Of a stretch of 64,000 bases of DNA, positions 44,049 through 53,435 are shown in pieces. The position numbers and the translations under genes were made by a program. The stretch covers positions 4,340,001 through 4,404,000 of the forward strand of contig NZ_CP073347.1 of NCBI RefSeq assembly GCF_024397915.1. The letters are read 5' to 3'. The notes beneath the pieces are model-generated. The model did not search any database. It saw only the letters and a list, made by a program, of their open reading frames with translations, and was not told the origin of the DNA. Source of the DNA: Marinobacterium rhizophilum (GTDB lineage: Bacteria > Pseudomonadota > Gammaproteobacteria > Pseudomonadales > Balneatricaceae). Every line of letters begins with the position of its first letter. The first letter of the stretch is position 1.

Positions 44049-44825
44049 ATGTCTTACAGCAATATTCGGGTGGAAGTATTCGACGGGGTGGGCCTGATCC
44101 GCCTCGACCGGCCCTCGGTGCTGAATGCGCTGAATGCTGCGCTGATGCAGGAGCTGGGCAAAGCGCTGCAGACGATGGAAGCCGATGAGGCCATCCGTGC
44201 GATGGTCATCACCGGCAGTGATCGCGCTTTCGCGGCTGGCGCTGATATCTCGGAGATTCAATCCAAGGGCTTTTCCGATCTTTACCTGGAAGACTTCGTC
44301 ACGGCGGACTGGGAGCATGTCACCCGTTGTCGCAAGCCGGTGATTGCCGCCGTTGCCGGACTGGCATTGGGCGGCGGCTGTGAGCTGGCGATGATGTGCG
44401 ACTTCATCATCGCCGCCGACAGCGCCCGCTTTGGTCAGCCGGAAGTCAAGGTGGGGACCTTGCCGGGCGCCGGGGGTACTCAGCGCCTGGCCCGTGCCGT
44501 AGGCAAGGCAAAAGCCATGGATCTGTGCTTGACCGGACGTCTGATGGATGCCGAAGAGGCAGAGCGCAGCGGTCTGGTCGCCCGGGTGGTGCCGGCCGCC
44601 GCGTTGTTCGAAGAGGCGCTGGCTGCGGCACGCCAGATCGCGGGTTATTCCGGCATGGCCGTGCGCCTGAACAAGGAGGCGGTCAACCGTGCTTTCGAAA
44701 GCAGCCTGGCGGAAGGGGTGCAGTTCGAGCGGCGCCTGCTTTATGCGAGCTTTGCCAGTGCGGATCAGAAAGAGGGCATGCAGGCATTTCTGGAGAAACG
44801 TGAACCGCGCTGGGCTGACCGCTAG
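44049..44825 (+). CDS. badK: Cyclohex-1-ene-1-carboxyl-CoA hydratase (crotonase family)
   Basis: 258 residues, the same length as R. palustris BadK. The crotonase catalytic glutamates are Glu112 (LALGGGCELAMMCD) and Glu132 (FGQPEVKVGTLPGAGGTQRL). AFAAGADISEIQSKGFSDLY and NRAFESSLAEGVQFERRLLY are close to BadK. It hydrates cyclohex-1-ene-1-carboxyl-CoA to 2-hydroxycyclohexanecarboxyl-CoA, bridging AliB and BadH. GGGAGGAG precedes the ATG. First gene of the plus-strand operon through gcdH. Confidence 0.88.
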   Translation: MSYSNIRVEVFDGVGLIRLDRPSVLNALNAALMQELGKALQTMEADEAIRAMVITGSDRAFAAGADISEIQSKGFSDLYLEDFVTADWEHVTRCRKPVIAAVAGLALGGGCELAMMCDFIIAADSARFGQPEVKVGTLPGAGGTQRLARAVGKAKAMDLCLTGRLMDAEEAERSGLVARVVPAAALFEEALAAARQIAGYSGMAVRLNKEAVNRAFESSLAEGVQFERRLLYASFASADQKEGMQAFLEKREPRWADR

Positions 44826-44887
44826 TCGGTATCGATGCCAGCGCAACAACAATAACAGCAGGCCCTGGAGCCTGAAGGAGCTGTTCG

Positions 44888-46267
44888 ATGTCCCAGTCGG
44901 TAGTGGTTACCAGGGTTGGCGAGATCTGTCTGGTACGTGTCGATAATCCCCCGGTGAATGCCCTGGGGCAGGAGCTGCGGGCCGGATTGCTGGAGGCCTT
45001 TGACGCGGCGGAAGCCGATCCGGCGATACGGGCATTGGTGCTGCTGTGCGCGGGGAAGACGTTCATTGCCGGTGCCGATATCAAGGAGTTTGGCAAGCCG
45101 CCCCAGCCACCCTTGCTGCCAGATTTGATAGGTCGCCTGGAAGGTGGTCGTAAACCTTCGGTGGCCGTGATCCATGGCTCTGCACTGGGGGGCGGGCTTG
45201 AGCTGGCGCTGGGTTGTCACTACCGTATTGCCCGCACCGATGCCCGGCTCGGACTGCCGGAAGTCCGGCTGGGCCTGCTGCCGGGTGCCGGCGGTACCCA
45301 GCGGCTGCCACGGCTGGCCGGGGTCGCCGTGGCGCTCGAGATGATTGTCGGCGGCGAGCCGATCAGCGCGGCCGAGGCGCTGCAGTACGGGATCGTCGAC
45401 GAGCTGTTCGACGGCGACCTGGAAAGCGCTGGACTGGCCTTTGCGCGCTCACTGCTGGCCCGCAACGCGGGGCCACGCCGCAGTGGTGAGCAATGTGCTC
45501 ACCTCGACACCGCTGTCGAGCCTCAGGCGCTGCTCGAGGCCAAGCGTCTCGAGGTGCAGCAGCGCATGCCGGGGCTTTACTCACCGCAGCGCTGTATCGA
45601 TGCCATTGAAGCGGCGGTGTGCCTGCCGCTGGCCGAGGGGCTGCGCCGGGAGCGGGAGCTGTTCCTGCAATGCATGGCTTCGCCCCAGCGCGCGGCCCTG
45701 ATCCACCGCTTTATGGCTGAGCGGCGTTACGCCCGGCAGTTGGATGATTCCGGCCAGGTATCGGCCGCTGCGGTCGGGCAGCGCCTGGCGCAGCGTTACC
45801 GTCAGGAGCTGGAGCAGCTGGCTGCCGAGGGTGTCGATGCCGGCCAGCTTGATGCCGCCCTGGCCGCGTTCGACATGGCCATCGGGCCCTTGCGTGTGGC
45901 TGCACAGGACTGCGTAGGGCAAGACACTGCAGACAACATTGACGCGTCGAATGGGACACTCGTCCTTGGAGAGGGCTGCCTGCTCGAGCGGCCGCTGCTG
46001 GCGCTCATCAACGAAGGCACGCAACTGCTCGCCGAGGCTGTTGTGCACCGGCCCGCTGATATCGACGCGATTCTGACGAAAGACTTTGGTTTTGCACCCC
46101 AGCGCGGCGGCCCGATGTTCTGCGCCGACCAGCTCGGATTGGGTCGGGTGCTGGAGCACATCCAATACTGGCAGCGGCGTCTGGGCGAGCATTGGGCGCC
46201 GGCCCCTCTGTTGCAACAGCTGGTTGCCGACGGCCGGTCCTTCGCCGACCTGAATGGCCAAAATTGA
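44888..46267 (+). CDS. PimF/FadJ-like enoyl-CoA hydratase lacking the NAD-binding dehydrogenase domain
   Basis: 459 residues. The N-terminal about 190 residues are a complete crotonase domain (FIAGADIKEFG; HGSALGGGLELALGCHY; LPEVRLGLLPGAGGTQRLPR). A linker with MASPQRAALIHRFMAERRYA follows. From about residue 300 the protein resembles only the C-terminal 3-hydroxyacyl-CoA dehydrogenase helical domain (FDMAIGPLRVAAQD; NEGTQLLAEAVVHRPADIDA; GFAPQRGGPMFCADQLGLGR). Multifunctional PimF-type proteins are about 700 residues; the GxGxxG domain between the halves is missing. The separate dehydrogenase at 48650 may supply that activity. Likely hydrates 2,3-didehydropimeloyl-CoA. Confidence 0.82.
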   Translation: MSQSVVVTRVGEICLVRVDNPPVNALGQELRAGLLEAFDAAEADPAIRALVLLCAGKTFIAGADIKEFGKPPQPPLLPDLIGRLEGGRKPSVAVIHGSALGGGLELALGCHYRIARTDARLGLPEVRLGLLPGAGGTQRLPRLAGVAVALEMIVGGEPISAAEALQYGIVDELFDGDLESAGLAFARSLLARNAGPRRSGEQCAHLDTAVEPQALLEAKRLEVQQRMPGLYSPQRCIDAIEAAVCLPLAEGLRRERELFLQCMASPQRAALIHRFMAERRYARQLDDSGQVSAAAVGQRLAQRYRQELEQLAAEGVDAGQLDAALAAFDMAIGPLRVAAQDCVGQDTADNIDASNGTLVLGEGCLLERPLLALINEGTQLLAEAVVHRPADIDAILTKDFGFAPQRGGPMFCADQLGLGRVLEHIQYWQRRLGEHWAPAPLLQQLVADGRSFADLNGQN

Positions 46268-46280
46268 TCGAGGAGTTTGT

Positions 46281-47477
46281 ATGATTATCCGATATACCGT
46301 TGAAGAACTAGCCTTTCGCGATGAGGTGCGGGCGTTTCTGCAGCAAGCCCTGCCGGCCGATATTGCGGCCAGCGTCCGACTCGGCAAGCACCTGAGCAAA
46401 GAACAGCACCAGCGTTGGCAACGCATCCTTTCCAAGAAGGGCTGGTATGCCGCCAATTGGCCGGTGGAGCAGGGAGGCACCGGCTGGACAGTGGTGCAGA
46501 AGCATATTTTCCAGGAGGAGTGTGCGGCCTTCGGTGCGCCGCGCCTGATCTCCTTTGGTGTCAATATGGTGGCCCCGGTCATCATCAAGTTCGGTACTGA
46601 ACAGCAGAAGGCCGAGTACCTGCCGCGCATCCTGTCCGGCGAGGACTGGTGGTGCCAGGGCTATTCGGAGCCAGGTGCTGGCTCCGATCTGGCGTCGCTG
46701 AAGACCCGGGCGGTACGTGACGGCGACCATTATGTCGTCAACGGCCAGAAGACCTGGACCACCCTTGGGCAGTACGCCAACCGCATATTCTGTCTGGTAC
46801 GCACCGATCCCGATGCCCGGCCGCAGCAGGGCATCACCTTTCTGCTGATCGACATGGACAGCCCGGGAATCAGCGTGCGTCCGATCATTACCCTCGACGG
46901 CGAGCACGAGGTCAACGAGGTGTTTTTCGATAATGTCCGGGTGCCGGTCGAGAACCGCGTCGGTGACGAGAACCGCGGCTGGACCTGCGCCAAATACCTG
47001 TTGACCCACGAGCGCACCGGACAGGCCGGTATCGGTATCTCCAAGGCGGCGCTGGCGCATCTGAAACAGGTGGCGGCGCAGGAGTCCTGCAACGGCCGGC
47101 CGCTGATCGAGGATCCGTTGCTGCGCGCCCAGATTGCCGACGTCGAGATGCAGCTGATGGCGATCGAGATGAGCACGCTGCGGATACTGGCGGCGGCTCA
47201 GGCTGGCGGCGTTCCAGGTGCTGAAAGCTCGATCCTGAAGATCAAGGGGTCGGAAATCCGCCAGGCCATCAGTCATCTGATGCGCAAGGTGCTGGGGCCC
47301 CATGCACTGCCCTTCATTGAAGCGGAGCTGGATCCGGCTTTTGCCGGCGAGCTGCGTCACGCCGATTACAGTTCGGCACCGGCCAGTGAGTATTTCAATC
47401 TGCGCAAGCTGTCTATTTACGGCGGCTCCAACGAAATCCAGAAGAACATCATCGCCAAGATGATGCTCGAGCTGTAA
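46281..47477 (+). CDS. pimC: Acyl-CoA dehydrogenase, PimC-like (pimeloyl-CoA dehydrogenase large subunit)
   Basis: 398 residues from ATG 46281 with GAGGAG upstream; an upstream in-frame ATG overlaps the previous gene. FAD-site text CQGYSEPGAGSDLASLKTRA and VNGQKTWTTLGQYANRIFCL, and the C-terminal YGGSNEIQKNIIAKMMLEL are typical. The pairing with the next gene mirrors pimCD of R. palustris, which form a pimeloyl-CoA dehydrogenase. It should oxidize pimeloyl-CoA, the BadI product, to 2,3-didehydropimeloyl-CoA. Confidence 0.85.
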   Translation: MIIRYTVEELAFRDEVRAFLQQALPADIAASVRLGKHLSKEQHQRWQRILSKKGWYAANWPVEQGGTGWTVVQKHIFQEECAAFGAPRLISFGVNMVAPVIIKFGTEQQKAEYLPRILSGEDWWCQGYSEPGAGSDLASLKTRAVRDGDHYVVNGQKTWTTLGQYANRIFCLVRTDPDARPQQGITFLLIDMDSPGISVRPIITLDGEHEVNEVFFDNVRVPVENRVGDENRGWTCAKYLLTHERTGQAGIGISKAALAHLKQVAAQESCNGRPLIEDPLLRAQIADVEMQLMAIEMSTLRILAAAQAGGVPGAESSILKIKGSEIRQAISHLMRKVLGPHALPFIEAELDPAFAGELRHADYSSAPASEYFNLRKLSIYGGSNEIQKNIIAKMMLEL

Positions 47478-47492
47478 CGGGAGGACAGACCG

Positions 47493-48635
47493 ATGGACTT
47501 CAATCTAACCGAAGAGCAGCAGATGCTGCAGGACACCCTGGCGCGCCTGGTGCGCGAGCAGTATGGCTTCGAGGCGCGCGAAGGCTTCTATCAGAGCGAG
47601 GCCGGATTCAGCAGCGCGTTCTGGCAGCAACTGGCGGAGCTGGGGCTGACCGCGGTGCCCTTTGACGAGGCACATGGTGGCTTCGGCGGTGGCGGTGTCG
47701 ACAATCTGGTGATCATGACAGAGCTGGGCCGCGGTCTCTGTCTCGAACCGTTCCTGCAGAGTCAGATCTTCGCCGGCGGCCTGCTGCAGCAGTTGGCCAA
47801 CCCCGATCAGCAGGAGGCGTTGTTGCCGCCGCTGGTCAGTGGCGAGTTGCACGTTGCGGTGGCGTTCGAAGAGCCACAGAGCCACTACCGGCTCAATGAT
47901 GTGGCCTGCCGGGCCGAGGCGGTCGAAGGCGGCTGGCGGATCAGCGGTCGCAAGAGTGTCGTGATCGGTGGCGAAAGTGCTGGCCGGATACTGCTGTCGG
48001 CACGTACCGGTGGTGAGCAGCGTGACGAGTTTGGCATCAGTCTCTTTGTGCTGGATCCTGCCGCCGAAGGGGTCAGCCGTCGTGGCTATCCCTGCATCGA
48101 CGGCCCGCGCGCCTGCGACCTGCAGCTGGAAAACGTATTCGTAGCATCCGGTGCACGGCTTGGGGAAGAAGGGCGGGCCCTCGACGCGCTGCGCTACCAG
48201 CAGGGGCGCGCCATCGCCGCTCAGTGTGCGGAAGCCCTCGGCAGCATGGAAGAGGTCTTTTCACTGACGCTGGACTACCTGAAGACGCGCAAGCAGTTCG
48301 GTCGGCCGATCGGGGAGTTCCAGGTACTGCAGCACCGCATGGCCGACATTTGCGGCGAGCTGGAACAGGCCCGTTCGATGGCGATCATGGCGGCCTGCGT
48401 GGCCGACGAGCCGGACAGCGAGGACCGCAGTCGGCGCCTTGCGGCTGCCAAATATATTCTGTCGCGGGCGGCACGCTTTATCGCCGAACAGGCCATCCAG
48501 TTGCATGGCGGCATCGGCATGACCTGGGAGTACAGCCTGTCTCACCATGCCAAGCGGCTGGTCATGCTGAGTCATCAATTCGGTGACGACGATCATCATC
48601 TGGACGCCTACGCGGCGTTGCTGGAAGTAGCCTGA
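47493..48635 (+). CDS. pimD: Acyl-CoA dehydrogenase, PimD-like (pimeloyl-CoA dehydrogenase small subunit)
   Basis: 380 residues. Starts MDFNLTEEQQMLQDTLARLV, with the family core KTRKQFGRPIGEFQVLQHRM and C-terminal QAIQLHGGIGMTWEYSLSHH. The FAD-binding mid-region is diverged, as in PimD-type partners. It follows pimC by 15 bp and precedes the hydroxyacyl-CoA dehydrogenase by 14 bp. Likely the heteromeric partner of the preceding subunit. Confidence 0.85.
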   Translation: MDFNLTEEQQMLQDTLARLVREQYGFEAREGFYQSEAGFSSAFWQQLAELGLTAVPFDEAHGGFGGGGVDNLVIMTELGRGLCLEPFLQSQIFAGGLLQQLANPDQQEALLPPLVSGELHVAVAFEEPQSHYRLNDVACRAEAVEGGWRISGRKSVVIGGESAGRILLSARTGGEQRDEFGISLFVLDPAAEGVSRRGYPCIDGPRACDLQLENVFVASGARLGEEGRALDALRYQQGRAIAAQCAEALGSMEEVFSLTLDYLKTRKQFGRPIGEFQVLQHRMADICGELEQARSMAIMAACVADEPDSEDRSRRLAAAKYILSRAARFIAEQAIQLHGGIGMTWEYSLSHHAKRLVMLSHQFGDDDHHLDAYAALLEVA

Positions 48636-48649
48636 GGCGGGGGAACACT

Positions 48650-50182
48650 ATGATTCACGCATTCAAGCGTATCGGCGTAGTCGGTGCCGGCGCCATGGGG
48701 CGCGGCATCGTGCAATTGTTTGCCAGCAGCGGCATCGCGGTACGCCTGTATGACAGCCGGCCCGACGCGATCGACGAGGCCCTGACCTTCAATCGCGGCC
48801 TGCTGGAACGAGCCCATACCAGGGGCAAGCTCGATGACGCCTCGCTGGCGCTGGCGCTCGACTGCATGACACCGGCGCCGATGCTGGACGATCTGGCGGA
48901 CTGCGATCTGGTAATCGAGGCGATTGTCGAGAACCTTGAGGCCAAGCAGGGGCTGTTCCGCGAGTTGGAGGCGCGGGTCGGCCCGACCGCAGTACTGGCC
49001 AGCAACACCTCGTCGCTATCGGTCTCCCGGATCGCCAGTGGCTGCCGCTATCCCGGGCGGGTGGCCGGTCTGCATTTCTTTAACCCGGTACCGTTGATGA
49101 AGGTCGTCGAGGTGGTGTGCGGCGCACGCACCGAGACTGACGTGATCCAGCGGCTGGTGGCGCTGGTCGAGCAGGCCGGGCATTTTGCCGCCCAGGTGCC
49201 GGATTCTCCCGGGTTTCTGGTCAATCATGCCGGGCGCGCTTACGGGCCGGAAGCGCTGCGTATCCTGTCCGAAGGGATCGCCACGCCACAGCAGATCGAC
49301 CGCATCCTGCGCGACAGTCTCGGTTTTCCGATGGGGCCGTTTGAGCTGTTCGATCTGATGGGGCTGGATGTCTCGCATTCGGTGATGGAGTCGGTGCATG
49401 AGCAGTTCTATCAGGACCCGCGTTACACACCTTCGGCGCTGGTGCCGCCGAGGTTGGCTGCGGGCTTGCTCGGGCGCAAGAGCGGCGAAGGCTTCTATCG
49501 CTACATGGATGGCAAGCCGGTACCGGACGAGCCCGCCGAAGTACCGACTATAGCCCTCGAGCGACCGTTCTGGCTCGACTGCGAGGATGCCGGGATGCGG
49601 GCGCAGATCGGCGCCCTGCTCGGCGCGGCGGGCGCTGTGCTGGAAACCGGTGAAGCAGCCTCGGCGCAGGCGATCTGCGTGGTCACGCCACTGGGCGAGG
49701 ATGCCAGCAGTCTGATCGCGCGCAAGCGACTGCCCGCCCGGCGTACGCTGGCGCTGGATACCTTTGCCGGCTTCGATCGGCGCCGGGTGCTGATGCGCCA
49801 GCCGGCGCTGGCACCGCAGGTGCTGGCTCAGGCACGCCAGGCCTTTGGCGCAGATGGCGTGCCTGTCGAGGTGATCAATGACTCGCCCGGCTTCATCGCC
49901 CAGCGGGTGCTGGCCGGCATCGTCAATCTGGGGTGCGAGATCGCCCAGCGTCGCATCGCCGATCCCGCCACGCTGGACCGCGCGGTTGAGCTGGCGCTGG
50001 GTTACCCCCAGGGGCCCCTGCGCTGCGGCGACAATTTCGGGCCGGAGCGCATCATGCGCATCTTGCATCATCTGCATGAGCTGTATCAGGACCCGCGTTA
50101 CCGCGTCAGCCCCTGGTTGCGTCGTCGGGTTCAGCTCGGCCTGCCGCTGATCACACCGGAACAAACGGAGACCCTGCAATGA
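48650..50182 (+). CDS. 3-hydroxyacyl-CoA dehydrogenase (PaaH type)
   Basis: 510 residues, matching PaaH-type proteins with a duplicated C-terminal domain. The NAD site reads RIGVVGAGAMGRGIVQLFAS (about 7-26). ASNTSSLSVSRIASGCRYPG and LHFFNPVPLMKVVEVV carry the catalytic Ser and His. Two HCDH C-terminal domains follow, at about 185-285 and 400-495. It would oxidize 3-hydroxypimeloyl-CoA to the 3-oxo form, supplying the activity missing from the 44888 protein. It overlaps the thiolase gene by 4 bp. Confidence 0.9.
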   Translation: MIHAFKRIGVVGAGAMGRGIVQLFASSGIAVRLYDSRPDAIDEALTFNRGLLERAHTRGKLDDASLALALDCMTPAPMLDDLADCDLVIEAIVENLEAKQGLFRELEARVGPTAVLASNTSSLSVSRIASGCRYPGRVAGLHFFNPVPLMKVVEVVCGARTETDVIQRLVALVEQAGHFAAQVPDSPGFLVNHAGRAYGPEALRILSEGIATPQQIDRILRDSLGFPMGPFELFDLMGLDVSHSVMESVHEQFYQDPRYTPSALVPPRLAAGLLGRKSGEGFYRYMDGKPVPDEPAEVPTIALERPFWLDCEDAGMRAQIGALLGAAGAVLETGEAASAQAICVVTPLGEDASSLIARKRLPARRTLALDTFAGFDRRRVLMRQPALAPQVLAQARQAFGADGVPVEVINDSPGFIAQRVLAGIVNLGCEIAQRRIADPATLDRAVELALGYPQGPLRCGDNFGPERIMRILHHLHELYQDPRYRVSPWLRRRVQLGLPLITPEQTETLQ

Positions 50183-51381
50183 ATGCCTACATCTACGATG
50201 GACTGAGAAGCCCCTTCGGGCGCCACGGCGGGGCGCTGGCAACGGTGCGGCCTGATGATCTGCTCGCCCACGTCGTGCGTGAGCTGGTGCAGCGTAATCC
50301 GTTTGCACCGCAGGATTACGAAGATCTGATGGCCGGCTGTTCCAACCAGGCGGGCGAGGATGCGCGCAATCTGGCCCGCCATGTCGCCTTGCTGGCCGGG
50401 CTGCCGGTTGGGGTGGCCGGCGTGACGCTGAACCGGCTCTGTGGCTCCGGCCTCGCGGCGGTGCTTGGTGCCGCCCAGGCGGTGCGGGCCGGCGAAGGCG
50501 ACCTGTTTATCGCCGGCGGTGCCGAGAGCATGAGCCGGGCGCCCGTTGTCATGGCCAAGGCCGAGCGGGCCTATGATCGTGACCTGCGGATCTTCGACAG
50601 CACCATAGGCGCGCGTTTCCCCAACCCCCGGGTCGAGTCCGAGTACGGTGCCGACTCGATGCCGGAGACCGCCGATAACGTGGCTCGTGAGCTGGGCATC
50701 AGCCGTGACCATGCGGATGCTTATGCCGCACGCAGTCAGGCGCTGTTCGACGCCGCATTCAAGCGCGGTTTTTATGCCGATGAAGTGTTGCCGATCGAGG
50801 TCTGCCACGGTCGCAAGGCCCTGCCTGTCGCCATTACGGCCGACGAGCATCCGCGCCCGGACACCAGCGTTGAATCCCTGGCGCGGTTACGGCCGCTGTT
50901 TACGGACGGTGTGGTGACGGCGGGCAACGCATCCGGGATCAATGACGGTGCGGCGGCACTGGTACTCGGGTCACAGCGGGTTGGTGAGCGTTATGGGATT
51001 CGTCCGCGGGCGCGGATTTTGGCCGGGGCTGTTGCCGGTGTCAGTCCGCGGCTGATGGGGCTTGGCCCCGTACCCGCGATCTGTAGGGTGCTGCAGCGGG
51101 CAGGGCTGACGCTGGCCGACATGGACGTTATCGAGATCAATGAAGCTTTCGCCACCCAGGTGCTCGGCTGTGCAAAACAGCTGGATCTGGAATTCGGGGA
51201 TAGCCGGCTCAACCCCAATGGCGGCGCCATCGCCATCGGACACCCGCTCGGGGCATCCGGCGCACGGCTGGTGCTGACCGCCATGCGGCAGCTCGAGCAC
51301 AGTGGTGGGCGTTACGCCCTGGTCAGCCTGTGTGTCGGGCTGGGGCAGGGTATCGCCTGCGTTCTTGAGCGTCAGAACTGA
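50179..51381 (+). CDS. pimB: Acetyl-CoA acyltransferase (3-oxopimeloyl-CoA thiolase)
   Basis: 400 residues. Active-site Cys in TLNRLCGSGLAAVLGAAQAV (about 90), His in GGAIAIGHPLGASGARL and second Cys in ALVSLCVGLGQGIACV. It is closest in character to beta-ketoadipyl-CoA thiolases such as PcaF. In this operon it should split 3-oxopimeloyl-CoA with CoA to glutaryl-CoA and acetyl-CoA. Translationally coupled to the dehydrogenase gene (ATGA). Confidence 0.88.
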   Translation: MNAYIYDGLRSPFGRHGGALATVRPDDLLAHVVRELVQRNPFAPQDYEDLMAGCSNQAGEDARNLARHVALLAGLPVGVAGVTLNRLCGSGLAAVLGAAQAVRAGEGDLFIAGGAESMSRAPVVMAKAERAYDRDLRIFDSTIGARFPNPRVESEYGADSMPETADNVARELGISRDHADAYAARSQALFDAAFKRGFYADEVLPIEVCHGRKALPVAITADEHPRPDTSVESLARLRPLFTDGVVTAGNASGINDGAAALVLGSQRVGERYGIRPRARILAGAVAGVSPRLMGLGPVPAICRVLQRAGLTLADMDVIEINEAFATQVLGCAKQLDLEFGDSRLNPNGGAIAIGHPLGASGARLVLTAMRQLEHSGGRYALVSLCVGLGQGIACVLERQN

Positions 51382-51417
51382 AACAAAACAACAAAGTATT
51401 ATCCGGAGAGATGCATC

Positions 51418-52599
51418 ATGACTAACAAGGCAAGTTTCAACTGGGAAGATCCGTTGCTGCTCGATCAGCAGCTGACCGACGAAGAGCGCATGGTGGCTAA
51501 CACCGCACGGCAATTTGCCACGGACAAGCTGGCTCCGCGGGTACTGGAGGCGTTTCGCCGCGAGTATACGGATCCGGCGATCTTCCGTGAAATGGGCGAA
51601 ACCGGTCTGCTGGGCGCAACCATACCGGAGCAATATGGCGGCAGTGGCATGAACTACGTCTGCTACGGACTGATCGCGCGTGAAGTTGAACGGGTCGATT
51701 CGGGGTATCGCTCGATGATGAGCGTACAGTCCTCGCTGGTAATGGTGCCGATCAATGAGTTCGGCAACGAAGCGACCCGGCAGAAATACCTGCCCAAGCT
51801 CGCCAGCGGCGAGTGGATAGGCTGCTTTGGCCTGACCGAGCCGAATCACGGTTCAGACCCGGGCGCTATGATCACCCGCGCCCGCAAGGTCGAGGGGGGC
51901 TATCGCCTGACCGGCAACAAGATGTGGATCACCAACAGTCCCATTGCCGACGTTTTTGTGGTCTGGGCCAAGGATGATGCCGGCGAAATCCGCGGCTTTG
52001 TACTGGAAAAGGGCTGGGACGGCCTGTCCGCCCCGGCGATCCACGGTAAGGTCGGTCTGCGGGCATCCATTACCGGCGAAATCGTCATGGACAACGTTTT
52101 TGTGCCGGAGGAAAACGCTTTCCCCGACGTGCGTGGCCTGAAAGGTCCCTTCACCTGTCTGAATTCGGCCCGCTATGGCATCAGCTGGGGCGCGCTCGGT
52201 GCCGCTGAGGACTGCTGGCATACCGCCCGTCAGTATACGCTGGACCGCCAGCAGTTCGGTCGCCCGCTGGCGCAGAATCAGCTGATCCAGAAAAAGCTCG
52301 CTGACATGCAGACTGAAATCTGCTTGGCGCTGCAGGGTTGCCTGCGCCTAGGGCGGATGAAGGACGAGGGCATAGCGGCGGTTGAAATCACCTCTATCAT
52401 GAAGCGCAACAGTTGCGGCAAGTCGCTGGATATTGCCCGCTTGGCGCGCGACATGCTCGGCGGCAATGGCATCAGTGACGAATTTGGCGTCGCGCGCCAC
52501 CTCGTCAATCTCGAAGTGGTCAACACCTACGAAGGCACCCACGATATTCATGCGTTGATCCTGGGGCGTGCTCAGACCGGGCTGCAGGCGTTTTACTGA
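51418..52599 (+). CDS. gcdH: Glutaryl-CoA dehydrogenase
   Basis: 393 residues. Family-specific segments: FNWEDPLLLDQQLTDEERMV, VDSGYRSMMSVQSSLVMVPI (with substrate-binding residues), LTEPNHGSDPGAM, and the catalytic glutamate in VVNTYEGTHDIHALILGRAQ. It oxidizes and decarboxylates glutaryl-CoA to crotonyl-CoA plus CO2, with electrons to ETF. As the last gene of the plus-strand operon it converts the thiolase product, completing conversion of cyclohexanecarboxylate to central beta-oxidation intermediates. Confidence 0.95.
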   Translation: MTNKASFNWEDPLLLDQQLTDEERMVANTARQFATDKLAPRVLEAFRREYTDPAIFREMGETGLLGATIPEQYGGSGMNYVCYGLIAREVERVDSGYRSMMSVQSSLVMVPINEFGNEATRQKYLPKLASGEWIGCFGLTEPNHGSDPGAMITRARKVEGGYRLTGNKMWITNSPIADVFVVWAKDDAGEIRGFVLEKGWDGLSAPAIHGKVGLRASITGEIVMDNVFVPEENAFPDVRGLKGPFTCLNSARYGISWGALGAAEDCWHTARQYTLDRQQFGRPLAQNQLIQKKLADMQTEICLALQGCLRLGRMKDEGIAAVEITSIMKRNSCGKSLDIARLARDMLGGNGISDEFGVARHLVNLEVVNTYEGTHDIHALILGRAQTGLQAFY

Positions 52600-53435
52600 T
52601 AGGCTCAAGCACCCACCAGGACCTGGCTGGGTGCTGTGATGTGACAGGGAACTGTGCCCTCTTGTGGACAAAAATAATACGAAAAACAACCAGGTTATTC
52701 TTTGTCGCAGTAGATCAGCGTTAGATCCGACAGGCTAGTCAGAATCATCGACTGCGATCAGCGATACCTTGCGTTGGTTCCCTGGCTGGAAGCCAGCTTA
52801 GCAGTGTTGGAGGGGCCTTAATTCCAACTGGAACCTATATCTGTCACGAGCGTTGGCACAAGCAGCCGACCAATGTATGCACGCGCTACTGGATGATCGG
52901 AAAATTCGATACCTGGGCGGCCTCGGTGAGCGACGGCCGCCATTTCGAGCACCTGCTTGAACCTGCATCAAATATGGGGGGGAGCTGCTTTATTTGCAGG
53001 ATTAACTGGTGGAAGGTTTTATCGTTCATGGCATGACCTCCGATCGGGAGATGTCTACCTTGATTAAAGCTGCGCAACAATTAACTCATACATAGCCTTT
53101 TTTATGCCAAGTCAACAAGATGGGCGCAGCCCCCTCAATGCCGCTTAACTGAGGTGTCCGTATTGCCTTGATCTTGTTAACCGCTTCGAGTGGCGTTCGC
53201 GGGTTACCCTGTGACCTCGCGAGGCAATGAAGGTGAGTTCATCTACGAGGAATTCCCTGAAAGCTCAGGGCAGAGTTGATCCGGCCTGGTTTCTTGCGGA
53301 TAGGGCAATTCCGGCAGACTACCGCCTGTCTTTCTGAAGACGCTTTCCATTGCGAGGAAGGACAGGTGGCCCATTTCAGTAAGCTCCCTGCCCAGGCGCA
53401 GAGAATTCAACAATAACGACAGAGTGAGGTTGCTT
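52600..53435. other. Non-coding and remnant stretch
   Basis: Mostly without recognisable genes. It contains an IS3-like right-end remnant at 53140-53172. The area before 53436 should hold the promoter of the exported M20 hydrolase. A hydrophobic fragment near 52850-53000 in several frames could be decayed coding sequence but I cannot name it. Confidence 0.4.
53140..53172 (+). repeat. Remnant of an IS3-family right end
   Basis: GCCGCTTAACTGAGGTGTCC followed by gtattgccttgat resembles 32557-32588, the right end of the intact IS3-family element. No transposase remains beside it. Confidence 0.55.
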
